Assembly: GCA_943359335.1 (NCBI GenBank)
Contig: CALRHC010000005.1
Span: 1-51,301, forward strand
Direction of reading: 5' to 3'
Source: Candidatus Yanofskyibacteriota bacterium
Lineage (GTDB): Bacteria > Patescibacteriota > Minisyncoccia > JACQLN01
Length of the DNA stretch: 51,301 nucleotides
The position numbers and the translations under genes were made by a program. Below the pieces are notes generated by a model. It was not told the DNA's origin. It did not search any database and worked only from the letters and a program-made list of their open reading frames with translations. This document shows, piece by piece, positions 38,739 through 46,833 of this stretch (positions are counted from its first letter, which is position 1; each line of letters starts with the position of its first letter).

Positions 38739-39347
38739 TTAAATTTTGATTTCTATTATTGTTCCGTTCTTACCAGGCAAAGCACCTTTTAAGGCAATAA
38801 TTTTTCTTTCAGCATCAATTTTAACAACTTCAATATTTTTTGTTGTGATTCTGTTTTGACCCATTCTTCCAGCCATTCTTTTTCCTTTTAAAACTCTTTG
38901 AGGAAAACGTCCACCAATAGAACCCGGCTTACGCAAAACATCACGGTGACCATGCGAAGCAGGACCTCCTTTAAAGCCGTGTCTTCTAACACCTCCTTGA
39001 AAACCGCGACCAATAGTTTTACCACTTACTTTTACATAGTCCCCTACAATAAAATTGGAAACAGCGATTTTATCACCCACGTTATATCCCGAAGTATCTG
39101 CAATTCTAAACTCTCTAATAACTCTAAAGCTACCCAAACCCTTAAAATGGCCCTTCATAGATTTGTTCACATTCTTTTCTTTTTTAGAGATAGAACCAAC
39201 CTGAACAGCTGTATAGCCATCTTTTTCTTGAGTCTTAATCTGCAAGACAACAGCATCTTCGGCGCTAACCAAAGTCACAGGGGTTATTTCACCTCTGTTA
39301 TTCAATATCTGTGTTGAACCAAGTTTTTCTCCTATTATGTATTTCAT
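38739..39347 (-). CDS. rplC: Ribosomal protein L3
   Basis: MKYIIGEKLGSTQI, GPASHGHRDVLRKPGSIG. Confidence 0.95.
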   Translation of the reverse strand: MKYIIGEKLGSTQILNNRGEITPVTLVSAEDAVVLQIKTQEKDGYTAVQVGSISKKEKNVNKSMKGHFKGLGSFRVIREFRIADTSGYNVGDKIAVSNFIVGDYVKVSGKTIGRGFQGGVRRHGFKGGPASHGHRDVLRKPGSIGGRFPQRVLKGKRMAGRMGQNRITTKNIEVVKIDAERKIIALKGALPGKNGTIIEIKI

Positions 39348-39360
39348 ATGCATTGAAAAA

Positions 39361-39380
39361 ACCGGGGTAAACCCGGCTTT
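39361..39380 (-). promoter_or_regulatory. Terminator-like hairpin between rpsJ and rplC
   Basis: AAAGCCGGGtttaCCCCGGTTTTTTC on minus strand, directly before rplC start. Confidence 0.65.
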
Positions 39381-39438
39381 TCCGGAAACCAACTAACCAA
39401 ACGTTCATCTTAACTTTTCAAAAAATATTCTACCAAGA

Positions 39439-39780
39439 TTACATCTTAATCTCAATATCCACGCCCGCCGGCAAATTCAAGTTCATCAATGCATCAATAA
39501 TCTTTGGGCTTGGATTTAAAATATCAATTAATCTTTTGTGGGATCTCATTTCAAATTGCTCTCGTGAATCTTTGTGTACAAAAGTTGATCTGTTCACTGT
39601 ATATTTATGAATTTCCGTAGGCAGTGGTACAGGACCCACAATCTCAGCGCCGTTACGCAAAGCAATATCAACTATCTGACGGCAAGAAGTGTCTATTATC
39701 TTGCTATCATAAGCTTTTATTTTAATACGTAATCTTTGTTTTACTTCTTCAACGGTTGTCTTCTTTGTTGTCGTAGCCAT
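39439..39780 (-). CDS. rpsJ: Ribosomal protein S10
   Basis: [56 protein letters not shown]. Confidence 0.96.
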   Translation of the reverse strand: MATTTKKTTVEEVKQRLRIKIKAYDSKIIDTSCRQIVDIALRNGAEIVGPVPLPTEIHKYTVNRSTFVHKDSREQFEMRSHKRLIDILNPSPKIIDALMNLNLPAGVDIEIKM

Positions 39781-39810
39781 TTTAGTAAAGTGCAACTTTC
39801 GCGTTTAATG

Positions 39811-41004
39811 TTACTTTATGATTTTAGTAACCGCACCCGCGCCTACTGTTTTACCTCCTTCTCTTATAGCAAACCTTTGCTTCTCTTCCATAGCTACTGC
39901 GGCAATCAATCTTACTGAAAGCTTAACTGTATCTCCTGGCATAACCATTTCAGTGCCTTCCGGTAAAAGAACTTCACCAGTAACATCAGTTGTTCTTATA
40001 TAAAATTGAGGTTTGTATCCTTTAAGGAAAGGGGTATGACGACCACCCTCTTCTTTTGTTAATACATAAATTTCGGCTTCAAATTCTGTGTGAGGCGTAA
40101 TAGAACCTGGTTTGGATAAAACCTGTCCACGTTCAAGATCATCTTTCTTAACACCACGAAGCAAAATACCAGCATTGTCTCCGGCTTGTCCTTCATCTAA
40201 AGATCGGTTAAACATTTCGATACCAGTAACCACTGTTTTTTGCGTTGGACGTAAACCTACAATTTCTATTTCTTCGTTTATTTTAACCTTGCCACGCTCA
40301 ATTCTACCCGTAACCACTGTGCCTCGGCCTTCAATAGAGAAAATATCTTCAATAGGCATAAGGAAAGGTTTGTCGGCCTCTCTTTTTGGCTCTGGAATAA
40401 AATCGTCCATGGCTTTTACCAATTCCAAAATTGGTTTAGCACCTTCGTCATCGGCAGTTTTAGTTTCTAAAGCTTTTAAAGCAGAACCTCTTATAACAGG
40501 AGTGGTATCACCTGGGTATTCGTACTTATTTAAAAGTTCTCTAATTTCAGCTTCTACTAAATCTACTAGTTCAGGATCATCAACTTGGTCTACTTTGTTT
40601 AAGAAGACAATAATAGCAGGAACACCTACTTGGCGAGCTAAAAGAATATGTTCTCTGGTTTGAGGCATAGGGCCATCAGCAGCAGAAACCACTAAAACCG
40701 CGCCGTCCATTTGAGCAGCACCGGTAATCATGTTTTTGATATAATCGGCGTGTCCTGGGGCATCGATATGAGCATAGTGACGCTTTTCCGATTCGTATTC
40801 AGAATGGTGCAAAGCAATAGTAATACCACGCGCCTTTTCTTCTGGAGCGTTGTCTATATCGTCTACTCTTTCCATCTTCTTTACAAAACCCTTCATATGA
40901 AGGACATGCAAAATAGCGGCGGTTAACGTGGTTTTGCCGTGGTCAACGTGTCCGATTGTGCCGACGTTAACATGCGGCTTAGTGCGTTCAAATTTGTCTG
41001 CCAT
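39811..41004 (-). CDS. tuf: Elongation factor Tu
   Basis: [40 protein letters not shown]. Confidence 0.98.
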   Translation of the reverse strand: MADKFERTKPHVNVGTIGHVDHGKTTLTAAILHVLHMKGFVKKMERVDDIDNAPEEKARGITIALHHSEYESEKRHYAHIDAPGHADYIKNMITGAAQMDGAVLVVSAADGPMPQTREHILLARQVGVPAIIVFLNKVDQVDDPELVDLVEAEIRELLNKYEYPGDTTPVIRGSALKALETKTADDEGAKPILELVKAMDDFIPEPKREADKPFLMPIEDIFSIEGRGTVVTGRIERGKVKINEEIEIVGLRPTQKTVVTGIEMFNRSLDEGQAGDNAGILLRGVKKDDLERGQVLSKPGSITPHTEFEAEIYVLTKEEGGRHTPFLKGYKPQFYIRTTDVTGEVLLPEGTEMVMPGDTVKLSVRLIAAVAMEEKQRFAIREGGKTVGAGAVTKIIK

Positions 41005-41144
41005 GGATTTTATTAATTATTATTTAATTTTTTAAAATATTATTAAATGAAGATAAAAAGACAAGGTAAAAACTACCCTATCCAAGATGCTTGCTTATAC
41101 CAACGAAATTATTCGCAAGCCAATTGTAATATATCAGACCCTCC

Positions 41145-43322
41145 CTAGTCAATAAGCAAACCACCATCACCCCTTGCTACTATTTTTAGGGGGTAATTTA
41201 GGGTTTTTTCTATAGTATCTTGGTTTCTGGAAACAGCATCAAAAAGCCTATTAGTAAGCTCACCGCGCTTGTGATACAAACCTAACTGATTTCTTTTTGG
41301 TAAAGTCGGATCATCTAACAGAGCCTTAACAATAAACGGCATAACCATTGAATAATCTGCTTGCATGCTTTCGGTTTGTTGGCGGTAAGTTTCTGGGTTT
41401 ACCTTACCCCACGAAACGGCTTCCGAAGGAAAGCACGAAGATAAGCTACCATCTGTTACAGGAGAGGAAACAATCTGAACATCGTAATCGTAACCCCGAA
41501 TATCTTGTAGTAAAAATATCTGTGAGAGAGTTGGTTCTGGCTGTAAGCTATAATTTTTTGGTACACCTCCACCCAAAATTAAAACTCCCAAGGCTTTTGA
41601 TTCAGAATTAAACAAACCCCAATAGTGATACGCACAACTTTCAAAAACGTCGGCGTGTAAATCGTAATCAAACCAATAAGGACGGTTTGAAATCTTGTTA
41701 AGTGCCCAAAGTTTAACTGAATTTAAAAAAGCACTACCATCTGCCGGCGCACCAATGAAAACTGGGATGCCCAATTTAGAACAAGTAGATAGTAAACCAG
41801 CACGAACGCCAACTTCTTTTTCTTGAGCTTCGTAATATTTACCCAAAAGATAATTACGTTCTGTGGTTGTCATTCTTTTCTGAAATTCCGGTCTTTGCAA
41901 AATTGCACTTATCATCATATCTTGGTCAAACAAAACTTCTTCTTTAAAACCAGTATCGGCCACACGAATTATTCCAGCTTCGCGATACGCCCCATCATCA
42001 CCAAAAATATCTACTTCTTTAATAGAACGATTCCCCGCCTCGGCTTTATATAAAGCATCGTGGCCATCGTGGTAACAAATAGCATCGGTAACAGTTATGT
42101 AAGCCACCCAACCTGTTTCTAAAAGTGGAATAAGCCATGCGCGATGTTGATCAGAAACTGTTACCGGACCCGCCACTGTAACTATCAAAGGAACATTATT
42201 TAAAATAGCTTCCCGTAAAATTGTATAAACTCTTCTTAAATAAGCGCCGCCGAAAGCCGGTAAAGCATTTTCAAAAACTTCTCTTAAAGAATCCAGTTTA
42301 TCTACTGGATGTGCAATTACAGGCTTGCCCTGTAACTCATTTTGATTAATTTCTTCGTAAAAATTTTCCGAATTATCAAGCTCGAAATTTATTTCATCTT
42401 CCTGCCCTTCAGGACGAGGCTCGTCTATGACAGCTTCTTTTTCCATATTTTTTCTTGTTTTATAAGCAATTAATGAATAACAAATCTGTGCAGCGCCATA
42501 TTCGGTTAAAGTGTCACCGGCCCGTGGTGCCACTTCCACAATATCGGCACCAATAATATTTTTTGACCTAAATAATTCATCTAACAAGCCATATAAATAT
42601 TCCCAATCTAACCCTCCCTGAACAGGCGTGCCTGTGGCGGGCATATGCACAGGATCAATTCCATCTACATCGAGCGTTAAATAAACTTTATCTGTTTTAA
42701 TTGAATCAATAATTTTTTTAAACGATGGTTTTGGTCCTTTGCCCCATTCAAAAACTTTTAAATTATTTTCACGGGCAAAATTATATTCTTCTTGACAGTA
42801 TGCTCTTATACCAACATGAACGGTATCAAAACCGTTTTCAAAAGTACGGCGCATCACACAGCCGTGAGAATATTTTCCATAAGGCGTATCGTTAAAATCG
42901 GTATCGGTATCGCGCAAATCAAAATGCGCATCTATTTGTAAAACTGTTACATTTTCGGCCAGTCCCTGCCGAGCCAAAGATTGCACAGCCCCATTGGTAA
43001 TGGAATGTTCTCCACCCAAAACAATTACAAATTTTCCTTGCGAAAAATAATGTTCGTGTATGGAACGAACATATTCCACCATTTCTTCTGGCGATAAATG
43101 GTTAATATCGCCAAGATCGTGGTAGGCAATTTTAATTTCTTCGGCTGGAGATGTTTTGGTGTGGCGCTCAAAAAATTCTACTTGTGTATGCAAACAATCA
43201 ACTATGGCAATTGGTCCTTTATCGGCACCCTTGCTAAAAGATGAGGTAACATCGTAATTTGCGCCAACTAAAACCACATCGGCTTCTTCGGGATTGAAAC
43301 AATTTATAATTGAGGCAGCCAT
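41145..43322 (-). CDS. Agmatinase/arginase-family domain fused to deoxyhypusine synthase-like domain
   Basis: N-term GGEHSITNG, DAHFDLR, LTLDVDGIDP; C-term GVLILGGGVPKNYSLQ, VTDGSLSSCFPSEAVSWGKV. Confidence 0.92.
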   Translation of the reverse strand: MAASIINCFNPEEADVVLVGANYDVTSSFSKGADKGPIAIVDCLHTQVEFFERHTKTSPAEEIKIAYHDLGDINHLSPEEMVEYVRSIHEHYFSQGKFVIVLGGEHSITNGAVQSLARQGLAENVTVLQIDAHFDLRDTDTDFNDTPYGKYSHGCVMRRTFENGFDTVHVGIRAYCQEEYNFARENNLKVFEWGKGPKPSFKKIIDSIKTDKVYLTLDVDGIDPVHMPATGTPVQGGLDWEYLYGLLDELFRSKNIIGADIVEVAPRAGDTLTEYGAAQICYSLIAYKTRKNMEKEAVIDEPRPEGQEDEINFELDNSENFYEEINQNELQGKPVIAHPVDKLDSLREVFENALPAFGGAYLRRVYTILREAILNNVPLIVTVAGPVTVSDQHRAWLIPLLETGWVAYITVTDAICYHDGHDALYKAEAGNRSIKEVDIFGDDGAYREAGIIRVADTGFKEEVLFDQDMMISAILQRPEFQKRMTTTERNYLLGKYYEAQEKEVGVRAGLLSTCSKLGIPVFIGAPADGSAFLNSVKLWALNKISNRPYWFDYDLHADVFESCAYHYWGLFNSESKALGVLILGGGVPKNYSLQPEPTLSQIFLLQDIRGYDYDVQIVSSPVTDGSLSSCFPSEAVSWGKVNPETYRQQTESMQADYSMVMPFIVKALLDDPTLPKRNQLGLYHKRGELTNRLFDAVSRNQDTIEKTLNYPLKIVARGDGGLLID

Positions 43323-43341
43323 TTGTTTTCGTTAAAGAATA

Positions 43342-44523
43342 CTATAACGAAACATATTTCGATTTCAACTCCTCAAATTTATCTTCAGCAATAGATTGCC
43401 GAATCTTAGCCATCAAATTATTAAAAAAATAAATATTATGAAAAGAAGCTAAATAACCCGCACGAGGATTTTTATCTCTAAATAATTGATACAGTTCGCC
43501 TCTTGTAATTACAGTACACACAGCACAATCACAATCAGGACAAAGCAAGGTTTCGTCTCTGTGGTATTTTCCCTTTGTTAAATCTATTCTGCCATTAGAT
43601 ATATAAACATGTCCGTGCCTGCCCTCACGTGTTGGCACAACACAATCAAAGGTATCTACACCCTTAGAAACTCCCATAAAAATATCATGTACCAAACCTA
43701 TACCCAATAAATGCCTAGGTTTATCTTCTGGTAAAAACGGAACCATCCAATCTATTTCGTTAAAAGATTTTTCTTTGCCACCAAAAGAAGAACCAAACGA
43801 ACCACCCAAAGCAAAACCATCAAAATCTAAACCCGCCACAAACCTTGCGCTTTCGTTTCGCAGGTCTTCAAATAATCCACCCTGCACAATTCCATACATC
43901 TTTTGATTAGTAGTTTTTGCCTTCAAAGATTCTTCCTCCCATCTATGAGTTCTCACTAAAGCTTCTTTATTGTATTTATAATCGTGTAAGGGAGAGGTTG
44001 GTTCGTCGAAAGCCAAAATAATATCAGCACCCAATTTTTCTTGAATCCAAACAGATTTTTTTGCATCTAAAAACATCTCTCTCTTTCCACCCGTGGCGGA
44101 TTCGTCTTGGACAGAAAAAAATACTCCCTCTTCTGTAATTCTAACTAAATTTTCTTCCGGAGTATTTTCTTGTTGAAGTAATCCCTTGCCTGCCACCTTA
44201 CCGCCACCAAGTTCGCGCGCAAAACCCAAACTAAAAACTTGGAATCCACCGGAATCTGTCATTAAAGGACGCTGCCAATCCATAGATTCATGCAAACCCG
44301 GATATTTTCTTAAACCCTTATCACCCAATTTCTGCCACATATGATAAGTATTAGAAATAATAAGTTGGGTCTTTGCTCTAACTAAATCTTGGCTAGAAAG
44401 CTCCCTAACCTTGGCATGCGTGCCTACCACCACAAAACTTGGAGTTTCTATAATTCCATGAGGAGTTTCTATAATTCCTAACCTAGCTCTAGACGAAGAA
44501 TCTTTTTTTAAAACCCTAAACAT
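43342..44523 (-). CDS. tgt: Queuine tRNA-ribosyltransferase
   Basis: LMTDSGGFQVFSL, GIVQGGLFEDLR, DCVVPTREGRHG, CxC..C..H-like zinc site. Confidence 0.95.
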   Translation of the reverse strand: MFRVLKKDSSSRARLGIIETPHGIIETPSFVVVGTHAKVRELSSQDLVRAKTQLIISNTYHMWQKLGDKGLRKYPGLHESMDWQRPLMTDSGGFQVFSLGFARELGGGKVAGKGLLQQENTPEENLVRITEEGVFFSVQDESATGGKREMFLDAKKSVWIQEKLGADIILAFDEPTSPLHDYKYNKEALVRTHRWEEESLKAKTTNQKMYGIVQGGLFEDLRNESARFVAGLDFDGFALGGSFGSSFGGKEKSFNEIDWMVPFLPEDKPRHLLGIGLVHDIFMGVSKGVDTFDCVVPTREGRHGHVYISNGRIDLTKGKYHRDETLLCPDCDCAVCTVITRGELYQLFRDKNPRAGYLASFHNIYFFNNLMAKIRQSIAEDKFEELKSKYVSL

Positions 44524-44816
44524 TATTTATTTTTTGGAGGTAATTCTTGAATCTGTTTTTCCAAGAAATTCATTACTGAATCCTCACCTTCAAAATCAAG
44601 TTTAGATAATTTATATTTTGGTGTACTACCTATCAACATATGATAAAAAATATATTCTAAATAATCGGGGTGCTTTGCTCTTATATCTTCTACATAATCA
44701 ACGATAGCATCTTGAAGAACAACAAAGTTTCTTTCATAAAGTTCATCTCGCATTTTTACAGCACGAGACATTTTTTCCTCCTCCGATTCAAATTTATTTT
44801 CTAAATTATTTTCCAT
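44523..44816 (-). CDS. Hypothetical protein
   Basis: 97-aa ORF in tight array. Confidence 0.6.
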   Translation of the reverse strand: MENNLENKFESEEEKMSRAVKMRDELYERNFVVLQDAIVDYVEDIRAKHPDYLEYIFYHMLIGSTPKYKLSKLDFEGEDSVMNFLEKQIQELPPKNK

Positions 44817-44817
44817 T

Positions 44818-45162
44818 TTAATTTTCTATTAAACCAACTAGTGGATCATGCTTTAAAATTAACTTGCGTAAAACCCTAATTGCTCCGGCTTTCTTTTCGC
44901 CGTGTTTACTTTCGTATTCTGGAATTATGGAATCAAATTGTTCTTGGGGACTAGTTATAAACTTTTTTTCTATATCACTTAACTTTCCCCAAGCTTTAGC
45001 CACGGTTTCGGGTGTAACTTCTTTTGTAATTTCGTGTTCAAATTGACTAACTTCGGATTGTGGAAGCTCTAATGGATTTTCGGGTGTATTAACGAAAAGA
45101 TCTTGAAGATTATCTTCTTCTGGGTTATTAAAATTCCTCATCATTTCTGGTCCAGATGGCAT
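44818..45162 (-). CDS. Hypothetical protein (start moved downstream to avoid tRNA overlap)
   Basis: ORF 44818-45210 overlaps tRNA-Ser; internal Met MPSGPEMM used. Confidence 0.55.
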   Translation of the reverse strand: MPSGPEMMRNFNNPEEDNLQDLFVNTPENPLELPQSEVSQFEHEITKEVTPETVAKAWGKLSDIEKKFITSPQEQFDSIIPEYESKHGEKKAGAIRVLRKLILKHDPLVGLIEN

Positions 45163-45185
45163 AGTTTTTATATATTTAAATAAGG

Positions 45186-45272
45186 CGGCGGGGGTGAGAT
45201 TCGAACTCACGAGAGGCTTTCACCTCTAACAGTTTTCAAGACTGTCCTATTCAACCACTCTAGCACCCCGCC
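45186..45272 (-). tRNA. tRNA-Ser(TGA)
   Basis: GGCGGGG/CCCCGCC acceptor, loop CTTGAAA, long variable arm. Confidence 0.9.
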
Positions 45273-45339
45273 ATTTACTGAAAAATATCATAAAAGCTGG
45301 CTTTATTCAATTTAATTTGATAATTTATATACAGATAAA

Positions 45340-45420
45340 GGAGGTGTGGCCGAGCGGGTTGAGTGCTATGTTATAGCGCTTAACGGGTTTCAAAAGAAAC
45401 CCTTGGAGCCCGAGGTCACA
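45340..45420 (+). pseudogene. tRNA-Ser-like 5' fragment with degenerate remainder
   Basis: GGAGGTGTGGCCGAGCGG identical to intact tRNA-Ser at 45455; no 3' acceptor strand. Confidence 0.78.
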
Positions 45421-45454
45421 CAAATTTTTGATCGAGGCTTTGCCGAGATCGTAC

Positions 45455-45543
45455 GGAGGTGTGGCCGAGCGGCTTAAGGCAACGGTTTGCTAAACCGTCG
45501 GGGTCTAAAAAACCCCACAGAGGTTCGAATCCTCTCGCCTCCG
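45455..45543 (+). tRNA. tRNA-Ser(GCT)
   Basis: GGAGGTG/CGCCTCC acceptor, loop TTGCTAA, variable arm GGGGTctaaaaAACCCC. Confidence 0.92.
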
Positions 45544-45576
45544 CAGATTCTATATTAGTAAACTCAGAACTTTTTA

Positions 45577-46032
45577 ATGGACAAACTAACTTGGCGGGCA
45601 CTTGAATTTGAACAACCAGAAAGGCATCCTAATTGGTTTATTTCTTTGTGGATTCTGGCTTTGGCTTTAGTGGTTGTAGCCATAATTTTAAAGAGCTATC
45701 TTATGGCTGTTTTCGTAATAATATCTGCCGCTCTAATAAATATTTATGCAGTTAAAGAACCTAACGAATACGATTTTTTCCTAGACACAGAGAACCTTGC
45801 AATTGGAGAAAAAATATATAAATTAGCAGATTTTAAATCATTCTGGATTTTCGAAAGAGAGAATGGTAATGTTCTAAGCTTAGAAGGTAAAAACATAACG
45901 AATTCGCATTTAGAAGTTCCCCTTGCCGAAACAGATACAAACACAGTAAGAGATATTTTATCGCCAGCAGTTACGGAAAAAGAACACAACGAATCCATGA
46001 CTGATATTCTGGCGAGAATTTTGAAGTTTTAA
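45577..46032 (+). CDS. Hypothetical membrane protein with two N-terminal TMs
   Basis: 151-aa ORF. Confidence 0.7.
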   Translation: MDKLTWRALEFEQPERHPNWFISLWILALALVVVAIILKSYLMAVFVIISAALINIYAVKEPNEYDFFLDTENLAIGEKIYKLADFKSFWIFERENGNVLSLEGKNITNSHLEVPLAETDTNTVRDILSPAVTEKEHNESMTDILARILKF

Positions 46033-46044
46033 ATTTAATAATAA

Positions 46045-46116
46045 GCGCCCATCGTTCAACGGATAGGACACAAGCTTGCGGAGCTTGGGATTGAGGTTCG
46101 ATTCCTCATGGGCGCA
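46045..46116 (+). tRNA. tRNA-Arg(GCG)
   Basis: GCGCCCA/TGGGCGC acceptor, loop TTGCGGA, A20-containing D-loop. Confidence 0.88.
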
Positions 46117-46176
46117 CATAGCAAAAACAGATACTTCATTCATGAGGTATCTGTTTTTGAATATAAGTTTGTTAAG

Positions 46177-46314
46177 TGAGGAATCGAAAGCCGGAGCGAT
46201 ATTATGCCAGCAGGCAGAATCGCAAGGCGGGATCGCGACTTTGTTTGAGCGACGGCGAAAACAAAAGTTGTGATCGATTCCCTACCTGTCGGCAGGCAGG
46301 CTCATAGGCGCACA
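46177..46314 (+). repeat. tRNA-Arg-derived remnant: inverted T-arm copy, nested hairpins, and 3' tRNA fragment split by a palindrome
   Basis: TGAGGAATCGAA (46177) is the reverse complement of the T-arm; TCGATTCC-[CTACCTGTCGGCAGGCAGGC]-TCATAGGCGCACA (46274-46314). Confidence 0.78.
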
Positions 46315-46399
46315 GTTTAAAAAAGTATGATCCATTGCTGGATCATACTTTTTTGTTATATAGTCTACCCAAAGCACCTTAAAAAGGGAGACCTGTGAA

Positions 46400-46759
46400 A
46401 TGAGCAAACCTAATGTTGCCACCATTCAAGTTAGGATACCTAAACAAATAGAGAACGAAGTCAAAAGTTTCTGTGAGGTTAATGGAATAGAAGTTGCTTC
46501 TATTACACCAGAAATAGTAGAACAGATATTGGCCATTAAAAAAAGCATTAGAGATTTAGCTATAAAAAATAAAGTAAAGATAAGCTCGAGACGGAAAAAA
46601 GAAATTACATTAATAGCCGAATCTCAAATCGAAAGGGTAATTCGTCTCTTAACTGGAATGACAGGTTTAGCCGTCACAGGTATGAAACCCCAAGAACTAA
46701 AAAAACTTGTCCGAGAAATAGTTTTCGAAGCAATAGAGAATGTTATAGAGAGAGGATAG
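46400..46759 (+). CDS. Hypothetical protein
   Basis: 119-aa ORF, SD AAAGGGAG, terminator downstream. Confidence 0.65.
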   Translation: MSKPNVATIQVRIPKQIENEVKSFCEVNGIEVASITPEIVEQILAIKKSIRDLAIKNKVKISSRRKKEITLIAESQIERVIRLLTGMTGLAVTGMKPQELKKLVREIVFEAIENVIERG

Positions 46760-46833
46760 TTCTTCTTCTAACCCAGCCGTAAGCTGGGTTTTTATTTGCC
46801 CCAAAATATATAGCGATGTAATCTAAATACAAC

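Noticed and set aside
40112-40663. 183-aa plus-strand ORF antisense to tuf
   Set aside because: Antisense open frame caused by strong codon bias in EF-Tu; no independent start signals or domain.
46076-46273. 65-aa plus-strand ORF over tRNA-Arg and the hairpin region
   Set aside because: Begins inside the tRNA gene and crosses the terminator and nested palindromes; not a plausible protein.
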